Assembly (NCBI GenBank): GCA_031763025.1
Contig: JASSKH010000045.1
Coordinates: 1,469,501 to 1,533,500, forward strand
Length of the DNA stretch: 64,000 nt
DNA from: Macrocystis pyrifera
Taxonomy: Eukaryota; Sar; Phaeophyceae; Laminariales; Laminariaceae
Direction of reading: 5' to 3'
The notes beneath the pieces are model-generated. The model was not told the DNA's origin and ran no database searches. It was given only the letters and a program-made list of their open reading frames with translations. Position numbers and translations under genes: made by a program. Position 1 is the stretch's first letter. Every line of letters starts with the position of its first letter. Of the stretch, positions 20,201 through 32,464 are shown one piece after another.

Positions 20201-21821
20201 CTTGGCCCAACTGTTTCTGCCTGACGGGGGGCTCCTCAGCTGAGGAACTACTCAATATCGTTGAAATCATTTTTCTGATTTTTTTTACAACGGTTTTTTC
20301 TTCGTTGCTCGCGTATTTACGTACTGCTGTTGTAGCTCATGCAACTGCTGTCCCAAACCTCGGACAAACCATCGATTCCCGCCCGATGATCTAGATCCTT
20401 CAGGACAGATAAATAGATAGATCCCTGATCTATCTGTAAGACCTAGCTCATGCTGCCGGAAGGGAGCTAGCCGTGTAATCCGCATGAATCTACAGTACGA
20501 CATGTTTCCTCGGGGCCTCATGCAGCAGTAGTGGCCCCTCTATAGTGCCGACTGAGTAGTGCCGGCTGCCCGATATAGTGCCTGTGGAATGGCTTGACGC
20601 ATACGGGATTCACCAGTGTGGTATTAATAGTGTGCCTATTAATAGTAGTACCGGTTGAAGCTACAGCACATGCAACCTCGGAAAATTATTTTTATTATCT
20701 CCCAAATAGACACACCCACTCCATGAAATGTGCAGGTTCTCAAGCAGGTTATATGTCTTCCTCGTATACGGACTGTATTTCCTGTATGAGGCCATAGAAA
20801 ACCCGTACAGTGGTATGCGCGATCGAAACAGCTTGCAAAGATGATGAGTTTCGACCAAGTCCTCGATCTCACAGCTGTTGTTTTTTTTTTTTTTTGGTAA
20901 TTAAGTGCTGGTATTGTTGGCTGGTGTATACGGGCACTATTCGTATGTAGAGGGACCAATCCTGTAACGGCAGGCTATGATCTAGATCATCTAGATGATC
21001 CAGATGGTCTATTAATAGATCATCTAGATCGTGGTATAATGTGCCCGCGGTGTGGCCTATTTTTCGGGTGGCACGTGTATTTTTTTTCCCCCTCAAGTTG
21101 GGTTCTGGGTGAGAGGCGTTACGTAAACAACGATGGATCTGTGAGATCGCGAATTGACTCAAAAACACATATTTGCCAGGATGGTGTGATGCTAACATTA
21201 ATAGTGATGCTTCGATTGCGCGTTCTACGGGGTGAATTGGTAGGTTTTACAGGTTCTATAGAGAGCTCCTCATGCATGTTTGAGGAGCCTCACGAAAGAT
21301 TGCTTCGCCCCTCTGCCGCAAAGCGGGCGGCGGAAGTGAGACGGGTTTAGGGATTGAATCCGTTGCACGGCAGGAAGTGTGTGTTTACCGTACTGCCCTG
21401 GAGGGAAGGGGTTATAGGGGTCTCAATGGCACAAACAAGAGAAGAGGTCGGCAGTTCTTGAACAATAACGTGATTTTTCTGGGCAAAGAGGAGTAAAACT
21501 GTCATCCTGCTACATACAGGAATACTATCATCACAGGGGGGCATATTAACTGATCAGAACCCACGATGGAGCCAAATCCGTGCACCCACCCTATGTTGAC
21601 ACACTATTTTGTTATAATCACGAAGTATATTCGTGTAGTAGAGGTATGCCCCTTTTTTTCTCTTTCAAGTGACGCCCAACCCCAGTAGATTTTTGTATTC
21701 TACCTTGGGATTAAATAACCTCTTATTTAGAAAACAACGGAGTCCCTCACTGCTGTAGGAAGGTAGTAGTGTTGTTTGAGTCGACCGCTACGACGATGGT
21801 ATCTGTTGTCTATACAGCACA
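20201..21821. other. Intergenic, no supported gene
   Basis: Contains GATC/CTAG-rich palindromic patches (20395-20440, 20975-21030) and several CTATTAATAG words (near 20623, 20636, 21009). No coding region is recognised. Confidence 0.45.
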
Positions 21822-22049
21822 ACCTGCTAGACCGCTCAGTCAGCGGCCGACTGAGTGGTCTAACAGGTAGTGTTATCAACAAAATATTTCATGCTTTAGA
21901 GTTCGTGGAATCTCGTCGACTATTAATAGTAACGAACAGTGAACTCCAAAGTATATATACATACTTCGAAGTATGTTGTTGATTGTACAGCACTACTACC
22001 TGCTAGACCGCTCAGTCAGCTGCCGACTGAGTGGCCTATTGATAGCAGA
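21822..22049. repeat. Twin ~45-bp hairpins
   Basis: 'acctgctagaccgctcagtc' heads an inverted repeat at 21822-21868 (18 of 20 stem positions pair). The same arm at 21998-22017 heads a second one ending about 22048. The arms are near-identical, so the pair is a direct duplication of a palindrome or the two ends of one ~225-bp element. The right arm of the second hairpin is interrupted by a 6-base insertion, TTGATA at 22039-22044. Confidence 0.75.
22037..22045. repeat. 6-bp insertion TTGATA at CTA^G in a hairpin arm
   Basis: The arm reads 'gtggcctaTTGATAgcag'. Its partner arm, reverse complemented, predicts 'gcggtctagcagg', so removing the six bases restores the pairing. Compare the insertions at 42044, 43129 and 54023. 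Confidence 0.7.
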
Positions 22050-23255
22050 TAATTCTATATAATCAACAGTATGCGATAATACGGCTTTTTTTACCATCGC
22101 GTCTGGTTAGCGCCCTGACCGTATTGGAGTAGTCGATCGCCAACACAGACGGCCACATTTGTCTATACTACCTGAGTCGGGAGAGATAAAATCTAGACTC
22201 AGGTGCCTACATCCTCAGAGTAAATCACAGTTTCATGACGGCGTGGTCAGAGACAGGCCCGACTAAAGTGGAAGAAACGAAGCGGGTTCGAATCGGTACA
22301 CGAAAACTTGATAAATAAGTGTGGCCAGGGGTTTCCTCTCGCTCTCCGGGGCGCTACAAAAAAACATTAAAAAAAAAACTGTCGCGAAAGTGAAACCGTG
22401 TTCTGTTCGTGTTGTCGAGAAAAAGGGAAGGGAAAGCGCTTTCGAAACCCTTTACTGCCTACACAAAAATAGGTTTGAGCCTACTTTCAAGTAGTTTGTC
22501 CTCAAAACGGGAGTCCGATCCTGAAAGGGTTGTCGCGAAGAAGATAATGGTTTCAGAGGTGGGAAGCCGAGCGCTCTTGCGTGAGGGGTGCAGAGTAGAA
22601 GACTGGTGAGCCGATTATCCCGTTACCGGAGTTTGGCGCCGCAGCTGATCGGTCAACGTCGCGCGTAGAAGTTGTGAACTCACGCAGGTTTCAAGACGAT
22701 GCTTGTTGAGTGGATCTGCCATTATTGACCCTCTTGGGACTTCGGAGGGGGGAAATTGACGATGCGGCAACGGTTACAGTACAACAGTACGCGATTGGGC
22801 CATGATACCGATTGGCGTCCGACTTACAAAGCAAGGAAGGGAACACCTATACAACACGAGGGCATTATGACCCTACCCTTTACTGCTGGGCGATCGCGCT
22901 GGTCGTAGACTGTTGATTTGATGACGCCAAAGCTATCATTGTTTCGGTCGATACGCATGGGGTCCCAAAGCAAGGGGTTGATAGTATGGTGTACCCGCAC
23001 GTATATATGTGTATGTTGTACTCGTGTTATTGCGAGCGAGTTCGGGTTTCTAACTTCAACCACGCCAGAAAATAGGGAGACCCCTGTCGAAGTCGCTGTA
23101 CATAACACCGCACCACGATATGCACACAAGTTGACGACACAGTTCCAAATATCCTGCAGCATGAGTTCCTAGCGACAGCTGTAGTACATTATCTCGCAGC
23201 GTTATAAGCACCAGGAGGGTGGATTTTCTCAAGCACGACAACGTAATCCGTTGCC
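22050..23255. other. Intergenic, no supported gene
   Basis: No gene or repeat is recognised. 'ggcgtggtcag..gcgggttcgaatc' at 22240-22294 has tRNA-promoter-like words but does not fold as a tRNA. Confidence 0.4.
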
Positions 23256-23869
23256 GTGCATACTTACCCGTGGTATGGTACTGCTTTGAAAGAGGCCGAA
23301 AGACCGATAATTACCTGGGTTCAGGTATTTTGGGATCGTGTTTGTAGTACTTGGGAGGCGTATCTTAGATGGGAAACAAGGGTTTTCCCCAGCGAGGCGG
23401 TATTTGTCGTACCCTCAGGGGGCGACAAGGGCTCTGCAGAAGCTCCCGCTGCAGCGACGACTGTGGCGCAGCGCGCTCCTCTCCCGACGAGCACTTCACG
23501 GGGAGAAGATTCCGCCGTGATCACTGATCCGGCCGCGTCTGCCCCTTCGCCGCCTGGCACCCCGGCGCCTCTGAATGTCTTGCCGCCTTCAGGTCGTATC
23601 TCCACCCGCCCCGACGAACTGTCGCTGCCGCTGGTACAGCACCGCCTGCTGTTGATTGTGGCTTCGGGTCCGGCGGGGGCCCTAGACCACCCGTCCGGCG
23701 TGCTATCACCCCGCCGAGAGTCCCCCGGTCGCGGCCGCCCGCATCCGTCGTTATGGCCCCTGCTTCTGTCGCCTCGTCAGTCCCGACGGTATCCATCCCG
23801 TTCGACCACAACCGCGCCGAGCCCGTGGGAACTCTTGTTTGATGGCTTCCGCCGCCAACTAACGTACCG

Positions 23870-25790
23870 CCCGTCGCCACGACCGGCTTGGATGCCCTCG
23901 GCGCTGCCGCCGAATTTCAGTTCGATGATTCCGCAGAGCGCTATTCGCACGCCGACTGGGCCCGGGAACAACAGGCCGAGCCCGCGTGCATCGCCGCCAT
24001 GAGCTACATAGCCCTTGGCCGGCCGAAGGCTTTGCTCGTCGACTTTTTTGTCGTGTTTTCCTTTTCACCAGCGCCCCTCCCTATACGGAGGTTCAGGAGC
24101 TAGCTAGCAAAGGACCATTGCACACCACTGACGTAGGCATCGTCCTACTCGTCCAGCAGCCGTCCCCCCCCCTTGCGCCTGGCACGCAACGCCCGGTGGG
24201 TCGTACGCCCTGTTTATTGCTCGCATTTATGTGCCGCTGTTCATGCAGGCTTGCCATTCCACAGCTTCCTGGCGCCTGAAAACCGTGCGCATCCTACGTG
24301 TGTTCAAACGCTTCTATTGGTGGATCGGCATGAGCATCTGCACCCGGTGGTGGCTACACAACTGCTCGAAGTGTCAAGCACGGAAAACGTCGCGGCAGAC
24401 GGTCCGGTGGCCCACCATCACGATGACCTTGCCAGAAAAAGAAGGGCCCGGCATCGTCGTCAGGGTCGACTACTTCGGCCCTTTCCCGGTAATGCCTCCA
24501 GGAAATACCTACATCTTGCTTTTCACTGATCGTTTCAGCCGCCGAGCCGACATCTTTGCAGCCATAGCGTCTGAGTTCACTGCTGAGGCCACGGCAAATT
24601 TTCTCATCAACAGATGTATTCCGCTCTGGGGATGCCCGCGCAGCATCCTCTCGGACAACGGCCTCCAGTTCTGCTCCAAGCTTTAGCACGCCGTTTATCA
24701 GCTTCTAGGGGTTCGAAAAATTGCCACCAGTTCGTACCACCCAGAGGGCAACGGTGAGCTAGAACGCATTAACCACACGATGGCCCAGATGCTGGCATTG
24801 GTCGTCAACGAGCTCCAAAACAACAGCTCCCTCATGTCGACTTTGCGTAAAACCATTCCGTCAGCGCCGCCACGGGTTTGGCCCCCAACGAGGTCCGTAT
24901 GTGTCGGCTGCCACACCTCTCTCTCACGATTTTCCAGCGTTCTGGAGTCGCCGGCCGCCAGAGTTTGGCCCGCGACCACCTATCCTACTGCGACCTGGCG
25001 ACGGACCGCCAGCAGCACGCGTACGGAATCGTTTGCGACCACCACGCCCTCACCGTCGCTCGCGTGAACCTACGCACCTCCGCCCCTCGGACGCATTGCG
25101 TCCAGCCCCCAAATTCGCCGTTGGCGGCTGGGCGTAGGTGTGCAATACGGCGGCCACTATCCACCAGGGCGCGCAGCCTGACACGGACGCCAAGGTCCTC
25201 AACGTCAAACTCTCACTCAACTGGGCGGGCCCCTACAAAGTCCTCGCAGTTGGCCCCTGCTCCTCAGCGGACACCCCGGACGAAGCTCCTCTCGGGGCTA
25301 AGCTCCTGTAGTTGGCTCTTCCTTCTGATAAGCCCGGCGCTGATACCCGCTGGCGCGTATCGGTTCAACGCTGCAAGTCCTGTGCCAACTCAACCCCCAT
25401 TCCTTCTGACATGCCCGACGCTGATGCCCGCTGGCGCGTATCGGTTCAACGCTGCAAGTCCTGTGCCAACTCAACCCCTATGACCGTGGCGACAAGCCGA
25501 CGTATTTGCCAGCAGGGTTGACGCAATGTGTGCTCAACAACTTATCCAAGAAATCCCTCCCGCACCACGTCACCCAAGGAGACGTTTCGACTCCTCTTCA
25601 ACGACTCGAAGTGGAAAAGATTACCGGACACCAATCGGTTCGAGGCCGAAGTGGCCTCATCGCGGTGATGTACGAGACGCATTGGCCGTTGCTGTAATCG
25701 TCGCTTTTGATCGTCAGTTTTCCCCTCTGGAGCCCCAAGAGGGTCAACGACGAGAACTGCGCTACCATCTTCCGCGATAACGGCTGAATA
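23870..25790 (+). pseudogene. Decayed Ty3/gypsy pol fragment (RNase H end to integrase)
   Basis: Frames change repeatedly, but integrase parts lie in order. An upstream segment (~23888-24060) with a Trp-Ala-Arg-Glu helix looks like the end of the RNase H region. Next comes KRFYWWIGM...CSKCQARKT (~24300-24390), a degenerate zinc-binding domain. The catalytic core follows: VRVDYFGPFPV at ~24462, ILSDNGLQFCSKL at ~24650 followed by an in-frame TAG, and SSYHPEGNGELERINHTMAQ at ~24730. The C-terminal part includes NFAVGGW-like sequence (~25110) and a tail ending VEKITGHQSVRGR (~25610). D, D and E catalytic positions are visible, but stops and frameshifts make it non-functional. Its sequence type differs from the intact element at 44.6 kb. 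Confidence 0.8.
25321..25482 (+). repeat. 81-bp in-frame tandem duplication
   Basis: 'ccttctgataagcccggcgc' at 25321 recurs as 'ccttctgacatgcccgacgc' at 25402. The following ~60 bp are nearly identical. The period of 81 bp (27 codons) preserved the integrase-tail frame when it arose. Confidence 0.85.
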
Positions 25791-28539
25791 CCACTGTACC
25801 ACCTACAGTAACAACAACGGACGCTTCGCTCTCCTTGTCCTTCGCGAAGACGTCCGCACGTTTTTCCGCCGAAGGTTCACCGCCAGAAACAGGTGCTCGC
25901 GTCGCTCCTGATCTTTGCGCTCTCGTCCTCGTCCTCCTCCGCGAAAACGGCTGGCTGCGCTCACACCATAGGTTAATCACTGCTGATGAATACAGGAGTG
26001 ACAACAATGTTGATATGTTCAGTCCTTCGGCAGCTTTTGTTTTTCGCCAGAATAGGTTAGGGAATCAGGTGCGCGCGGCGCTCCTGGTCCCCGCGAAAGC
26101 ACGACATCGACTGGTCGTTGGTCGTACCACTTTGCATGCGTCCCAGGGTGATACCCTTGCGCTCCCCGTTCCCCCCCCACGCCTTCCCCCCCGGAAAAAC
26201 GAGACACGCACTTCCACCTAATTTCAACGTCTCTCACCGAGTTAGCCCATCACCGCCTATATATAGCGACGACGAGAACTGCGCACTCGCCCCCCACAAG
26301 GATGGCTGTACCGAAGCCGCAGGTTATGTTCGAGGCCCCTCGCGTGAAGGCGACCGTCCTTTGGTTGTGGTAGGGTTACGGCGGGAACCGGGTGCTAGCA
26401 GACACGTGCAATATACGGTAGGATATGCATTTATATTGTCTGAGGCCCCTCGCTTGATTATGCTATAGGAACGCTATGATTCACCCAAAAACTGACTTTG
26501 AGCGAGATGGACATGCGGTGCACTTGTGGTAAACACCACGCATTGGTATTTTCAAAGATGGTTGGTGTAGCCCAGTTGAGGGAGGGGTTCTCGTCAATCA
26601 GAAATGCTTTTGTGAGCGACAAATTTTTGCTCCCCCATGTCATCGTAGCAAAACGCCCGCAGATCTCCTGTGATTTCTGTTAAGACTGCCACCCTTTGGC
26701 CGCCGCAAGTGTGCTGCCGGATTTGGGTGCGCGCAGCGCTCCTGGTTTCCCGCGAAGAAGACGATTTCGGTCGTTGACACTTCCGCGTGCATCTACCACG
26801 ACCTCATCTTTTTGAGCCCCCTACAACGTCCAGGCGTGACTCCTGAACCCCTCTACAACTGCAACCCTTACGGGGAACGGGGGGGGGTATACTCTCAAAA
26901 TTGTATTTGTAAAACTTCTGCAGTCGAAAAACGGTATAGCGCGGGTACGGCATCCAGTACCACATATAATTCACCACGAGCGCTCCTCTCGAGGCCCTCG
27001 CGCGCGAAAAGTCGATCGAAATCTTCCGCTGCGCACGTCGTGCCCACGACGAACGTCTAAATACTGCCGATTCCAGCATTCCTTCAGAACCCCGGCCCCG
27101 GCGTCCCACCTGTGTTGAAGAGGCTGATGGGGGACGGGTGCCCCCTTCAGGCTTCAACACCAATTCCACCTTCGGCGCTCACTGGACGCCCCCCCCCTCC
27201 CCCCCAAGAAGGCTCGCGACAAGATGATCTGGGAGACCAGACCGCGCTCGCGTCGACTGGGCAGCGCTGACACCATCATTTTCTGCGGGCGCACTCAAAT
27301 TCCCCTCCGTACACGTGGCGGATTTCTCGCGCACCCGGCCAAGGTGGACCGATCAGGAGCCACCTATCGCTTCCAGTAATATCTCGAGAACTGCAGACGT
27401 GGCCAGTTCAGGCGAATGCGCCCTCGAAGATTGGTCTCCGGCAGGGCTAAAAGCTGGCCGGGATTTTCCCTCCCACACAGAGAGAGGCGGGCAAAAGAAA
27501 TGCTGGGATCAGCCCCCCCACCGAGAGAGGAAGACAGAGAGGCCGCCATCTTCCTTTCCAGAGGCGTCACATATTTTCCCTCCACCCCTGCTCACGCGAC
27601 GACGGACACGGCCGCGTTTGACGTTATTCAGGAATGCTGCCCGCGGGACATTGTGCTTCTTCTGGAAACCTCTCTCTTGCTTTTTTCTTTTAACGGGTAC
27701 ATTCGCATTTTCACGGTCTGACTCCCCGCTTGTTCTTGCCGCGAATCGTTAATCGCCACGAAAAACAAATGCCACCTCTTCGGAGATCGCCAGACACAGC
27801 AGTAGAGCACAGTAATGCACGTGTCCGGCTGTCTCTCGCCTTCACGAAGCAGTACGTAATATAAAGCCCGCAACCTCGATGCGACCGTGTGCGAGTATGA
27901 GCAGAAAAACGGTTGTGCCCGTCGGTCGACTCTTACCCCACCTGCACCCAAACAGCCGTCATGCAATCGCGTCTCCTGGGTACTGGCGACAGACGTCTCG
28001 TGGATTGCGACCTCACATGGGGAATCGGGTATGGGGCTGACGACCCGTCCCCACGACAGTCGTCCTTGCGGCGCAGTTCTGGTTTTGCTGGGCAGGGCCT
28101 AGCAAACCGAGCGGTGTCTCTCCCGCGATTGCGGGCCACCCCCGACGGCGCGCCGTCACCGCGTGCGTCCTCCTCTGGAGACTTCTCCCCGCAGAGCCGA
28201 ACGTCCACTTTCAACGCGGATCCGTCCGTCCACACGGCAGCAACAACTATGTCTCAGTGACACTTCGCCAGCGGCCGCACCGCATCCCCCTCGGGTAATC
28301 CCGACGTCTCACTCAAGGCCAAGGCAAAATGGTAGGACGTGTATCCATTGTCATGAATGGCCGTAGCCCCTACAATGCCGGGACGGAACACCTCGTGCAT
28401 TTCACCGACCAGGCAGACATTGTTTGTAGGGAGGTCGAGTAACTTTCAGGTAAACAGGCTATTACTACGTAAGAGACCGCGGTTTGACCCGTCTGTTGAC
28501 CCTTTTGTTGACCCCCCCCTCGTATATAAGATGGGTTGG
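25791..28539. other. GC-rich decayed DNA, no intact gene
   Basis: Probably further retroelement remains: frames are Arg/Pro/Ser-rich, often interrupted, and neighbouring blocks are integrase-derived. None of the open frames (for example 27315-27752 plus, 27933-28235 minus) shows a domain I can name. Confidence 0.4.
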
Positions 28540-29062
28540 CGTCGGTTGGCAACGGCACTATAGAACATGACGCTCACTATTTGAGCCAGACAACCAGGGT
28601 GTCGCGTTTTTCTTTTTTTCTATTTTGGCGGTCGGTCACGGTCACAGCTGGTGGTCGAGTTAGATCATCTGTGCGGGGTGAGGGACCTTTACTCCGCACA
28701 AGGGGAATGATCATATCACGTAGTGTTTATGGTAAGGCACCCAAGAGACAGTTACATAGTACTCCCATTGCTGTCTCTGGAAGTGGCTACACCGGAAATT
28801 GAATTAGCTCATTGAAGCTGTCATTCATATGCAAGTCCGCCTCACAAGCGGTTCTTAGCAGGATGTAGCTCGCCCTTCATGTGACTCACCGGACACCACG
28901 GCGCTTCGCGCTTGGTGCAAGCAATGTCTGCCTGGTCGGTTAAAATCCTACATGCTCCGTCCCGGCATTATAGGGGTGTGAGTGTCTATAGCCATACGAC
29001 TACGGCCATGCATGAGATCGAGCACATCTCTCCTGTCGAGTACCCCCCCCCCCCCCCCCCCT
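28540..29062 (+). repeat. R1 long unit with poly-C tail
   Basis: The unit opens 'ggcgtcggttggcaacggca', passes 'gagccagacaaccagggtg', 'agatcatctgtgcgggg' and 'cattgctgtctctggaag', then enters the ~200-bp R1 core at ~28848. It ends in a run of about 20 C at 29043-29061. Longest form of the family. Confidence 0.8.
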
Positions 29063-29539
29063 ACACTAAACCACGCCTCTAACTGTGTGAGCTAGACAGT
29101 CAGGGTACCGTTTTGTTTTTTTGGCGGTTTCCACAGCTGGCGGTCAAGCTAGATCATTTTTGTGCGGGGAGAAGCTTCCCTCCGCACAAGGGGGATGATC
29201 GTATCACGTAGTGTGTATATAGTGAGGCACCCACGAGGCAGTTACATAGTAAACCCATTGCTGTCTCTGGAAGTGGCCACACCAGAAATTAAATCAACTC
29301 ATTGATGCTGTCATCCATATGCAAGAAAACCCGCCCCTAAAGCGGTTCTTAGTAGGATGCAGCTCACTCTTCATGCGACTCGCCGGATACCTCACGGCGC
29401 TTCGCGTTTGGCGCAAGCAATGTCGGCCTGATCGGTGAAAACTCGACGTGCTCCGTCCCGGCATTGTAGGGATACGAGGGTCTATGGTCATGCGACTACG
29501 GCCATGTATGATAATGAGTACCCCCCCCCCCCCCCCCCG
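29063..29539 (+). repeat. R1 long unit with poly-C tail, second
   Basis: Same order as 28540-29062, in tandem with it: 'gagctagacagtcagggtac', 'agatcatttttgtgcgggg', 'cattgctgtctctggaag', core from ~29340, and a C run of about 18 at 29521-29538. Confidence 0.8.
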
Positions 29540-29750
29540 TACACTAAATCACAAGCGGTTCTTAGCAGGATACAGCTCACCCTTCATGCGACCCGCCGAA
29601 CACGTCACGGCGCTTCGCGCTTGGTGCAAGCAATGTCTGCCTGTCGGTGAAAACCCGACGTGCTCCGTCCCGGCATTGTAGGGATGTGAGGATATATGGT
29701 CATACGACTACGGTCATGCATGATAATGAGTACACCCCCCTCCCTACACT
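29540..29750 (+). repeat. R1 core unit
   Basis: Core only, from 'cacaagcggttcttagcagg' to 'gataatgagtacacc' and a C-rich end. The junction 'tacactaaatc' after each C-run is shared by the three tandem units. Confidence 0.8.
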
Positions 29751-30124
29751 AAATCTCGTTTTTTGTTATTGATAGGCCAAAGGGCCCTTGACGCACCCAA
29801 AGAGACCGCCTAAACTCCAGGAGTATCAGCAGCCTGTTCTGATGTTGCAACGGGAGCTATGGGCTAAATTGTCACACGACACGAAATTGGAACGTGGAAG
29901 TGTGGTGAGCTTAAGCTTTATTTCTGCCAATCCGCCGGAGGATAAAAAAAAAAAAAACGCCTAAACTATTAAGACCAGGCGGGGGGGCATTCATGGTAAC
30001 AACATGCCAAGTTGGACTAAAAATTCACACATTCCCCTGACTTTTACCCCCCACACTCGGTTCCGATGACGTAGTACATCCCCTTGTAATAAAAAAGAAT
30101 CCTTTGAGGACGCTAACCATAGTG

Positions 30125-30161
<37 letters not shown>

Positions 30162-30292
30162 GCTGCTATGTGACCCCGGATCTAAGTTACGACTATTAAT
30201 GGGAGGGAGCGGAGAGAGTAAAGAAGGGCGAACATAATGGAATAGGAGAGCAAAAAATAGAAAAGGACGCCTGCTACGACAGTCGAGGTACT
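29751..30292. other. No gene; poly-G run
   Basis: A run of about 33 G lies at 30128-30160. No gene is recognised. Confidence 0.6.
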
Positions 30293-30389
30293 ATTACGGG
30301 GGACCGTATTAAATAGGACAAACGGAAACCTATATATTTCGCTTTTTTTACTAACAATATTTGATCCTATTTACTATGCCCCCCGTAAT
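30293..30389 (+). mobile_element. Stowaway-like MITE, ~97 bp
   Basis: Inverted arms 'attacgggggaccgtatta' and 'atttactatgccccccgtaat' flank the family interior 'cctatatatttcgctttttt', which is slightly shortened. The right-hand TA is replaced by TG. Confidence 0.85.
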
Positions 30390-30689
30390 GGCATGTTGCG
30401 GCAAAAAACACAATCTGACTGCCATGGCTCAATAACCGAGGAACTTTCGACACAACCATTGTATCGTTTGAACAACATTCATGTTTCATGTGTTATTCGT
30501 TGTGTACGCTGGGGCTCTCGGATGTCGTACTTTCATGTTTTCTCAAAGTCAGTTCGGGGGGTGACTTACTAAATGACTCACAAATAGTACTAGCACTAAA
30601 AGTATAGAGCTTCTCAGGTGAGAAGCCCCAGAAAAACCATACTGTGGGTGCAACTCCTCCCGTAGAGCGTGTCTTTCGTGCGTCTTTTT

Positions 30690-30815
30690 TCATATATAGT
30701 GCCTCTTTTTTCGTCTTCAGTGCCGCTTTTTTTCGTCTCAAGTGCCTCCTCTTTTGTCTTTAGCGCCTCTTCTTTCGTCTTTAGTGCCTCATTTTTCATC
30801 TTTAGTGCCTCTTTT
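30690..30815 (-). repeat. 21-bp minisatellite coding a heptad on the minus strand
   Basis: Units like 'tttcgtctttagtgcctct' repeat about six times. On the minus strand a 92-codon frame (30614-30892) reads them as seven-residue units of the type EALKTKE, a heptad pattern. No start context, domain or splice evidence supports a gene. Confidence 0.6.
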
Positions 30816-31324
30816 TTCAATGACCCGAATTCGGCAGTAAAAATGGGGGTACCATGTCCCCCCTTACTATTGACAACGTATCGCCAGACCACGGTGGCGG
30901 TGTTCTTGGTGTGGCGTCCGCCCCCCCATCACCCCGGCCAGCACCCCCCCCCTCCATGCCTGCCGAGCAAGCGCCGCCCATCACCCTGGTCAGCACCCGC
31001 CCATGCTCGCCGATCAAGCGTCGCGCATCACTCTAGTCAGCATCCACCCGTGTGTGTCGAGCAAAGGCATTGCCTCGATATATAGCTGTAGCGGCGATGG
31101 ACGAGCCATATTAACGTAACACCAAGGTTAAGATCCGTAGTGGTCCCGTCGCCGTGCAGTTCGGCTGCGTCGCTCTCTTGGATACGGGCTCGCCGCAACC
31201 CTCCACAATCGGCCATTGAGCTTGCTTCGGAGATCGTGTGAGTCGGTCGTGGAGTGGCTGCGGCTATTCCCCCCGTCGATCGCCATCCTGGGAGATAGAT
31301 GATGCCACAACACTAGCCCATCCT

Positions 31325-31470
31325 GCGTATGCAGATTCATAGAAACATCAGACAGGAACCAAACCCATCCGGAGAATTCGGAGAATGGGTCGAAGATGCG
31401 GCTCTGTACAACTCACTCACACACCTCCAACTTGCAAGGCAAAATCCGATATCACGTGTACACATCGAAT
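31325..31470 (+). repeat. R3 repeat, copy 1
   Basis: 'gcagattcatagaaacatc', 'ggaaccaaacccatcc', 'gtcgaagatgcggc' and 'caacttgcaaggcaa' recur in the same order at 34945-35090. Confidence 0.65.
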
Positions 31471-31639
31471 CAAACAACAACGGGTCTGAAAATAAGGCGG
31501 TACACGAAAGTAGGCTAAAATAAGCTAGGACTACCCGGGTGGTGAATCGAGGAACGAAACTCGAGGAAGAAGTGTCGCTCGCGTGCGTAACTACTAATAG
31601 GAGCTACCTCAGCTGAGGCTAGTCGAGCAATGTACGATT

Positions 31640-32170
31640 AGCTGCCTAAAATTACTCAAGACCGAAACGCGCCTTTCTAGATGAGCGATCTGGGCCGATG
31701 TGAACTCCTCGACCGAGCGACACTCGTCACCGGTGGCGGTAGAGGCTGCCACCTGCGCGCGAAATTCAGCTTCCTTGGGCGTCTTGGCGCGATGAACGTC
31801 GATTGCTTCCGCCTCTTGCAGGCCCGGTGGGTCGGTGCCTGGTTCGCTATCACGTTTGTTGCGCACGGCCGGTCCCAGACGGGGCCATTCCGTTGTCGAC
31901 ATGGAGTCCTGGCATATGACGGGAAGGTCAGGCAGACCAAAGTCGACCCCCCGCCGCTGCCTGAAACGGGTCCCCCGCCGTTGTCGTAGAAGTGTCGCCC
32001 TTCTCCGTCGCAGCCAACGAAGAGTCGGCGTTCCCCGCCACTGTCAGGGAACAGCCAGAGGGATCGTCGCCGGCTGAGGCTGTGCTCGAAGGAATGCCCG
32101 TGTTGGCCGGGGGTAGCTCCTCGCCGGGACGCTCGAAGTTGGGTTCCTGATTGAGCTCCACGGCAGAATG
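31640..32170 (-). pseudogene. Decayed retroelement fragment
   Basis: Minus-strand frames include a stretch ending AHLERRVSVLSNF that resembles the post-catalytic integrase segment HALAVSHVERRISALSDSS at 33400-33470 and related sequence at 25030. The rest is Pro/Ser/Gly-rich and shifted between frames. No intact domain. Confidence 0.4.
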
Positions 32171-32464
32171 GGGTCTCCCGCTCGCTGCTTGCGTGGAAAA
32201 CAGAGGGGATGGGAATCGAATGGGCAGTTGCTAACACAGCCAACATACAAGGAGAGGGGACGGGGTCGTCGAGAGTGCGACAGCCACAGCTCTTTTGCGC
32301 CGCGCTATGCGACTGGTACAGCCGCTGCTGCATGCAGTCACCACCAGGAGAAGACGTCAAACAATCTGCAAGAGCGAAAAAAGGCAAAATATTCGTCCAA
32401 ACAAATGTGGTCCTATCGAAGACGGAAGCAAAAACGTCCTGCCGTCAACGCCAGTGTTATATTT

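Larger units (their letters stand above)
30390..31640. other. No supported gene; two minisatellites
   Basis: Contains a 21-bp minisatellite at 30690-30815 and a ~50-bp repeat ('catcaccctggtcagcaccc') in about three units at 30935-31070. Confidence 0.5.

Noticed and set aside
22235..22300. Possible tRNA gene
   Set aside because: A- and B-box-like words are present but the T-stem and acceptor stem do not pair.
23256..24002. 248-codon plus-strand frame, Pro/Ser-rich
   Set aside because: Crosses GC-rich retroelement debris; integrase and RNase H similarity is in other frames, so this is a shadow frame.
31677..32387. 236-codon minus-strand frame
   Set aside because: Arg/Ser/Cys-rich with no domain; the retroelement-like residues are in neighbouring frames.
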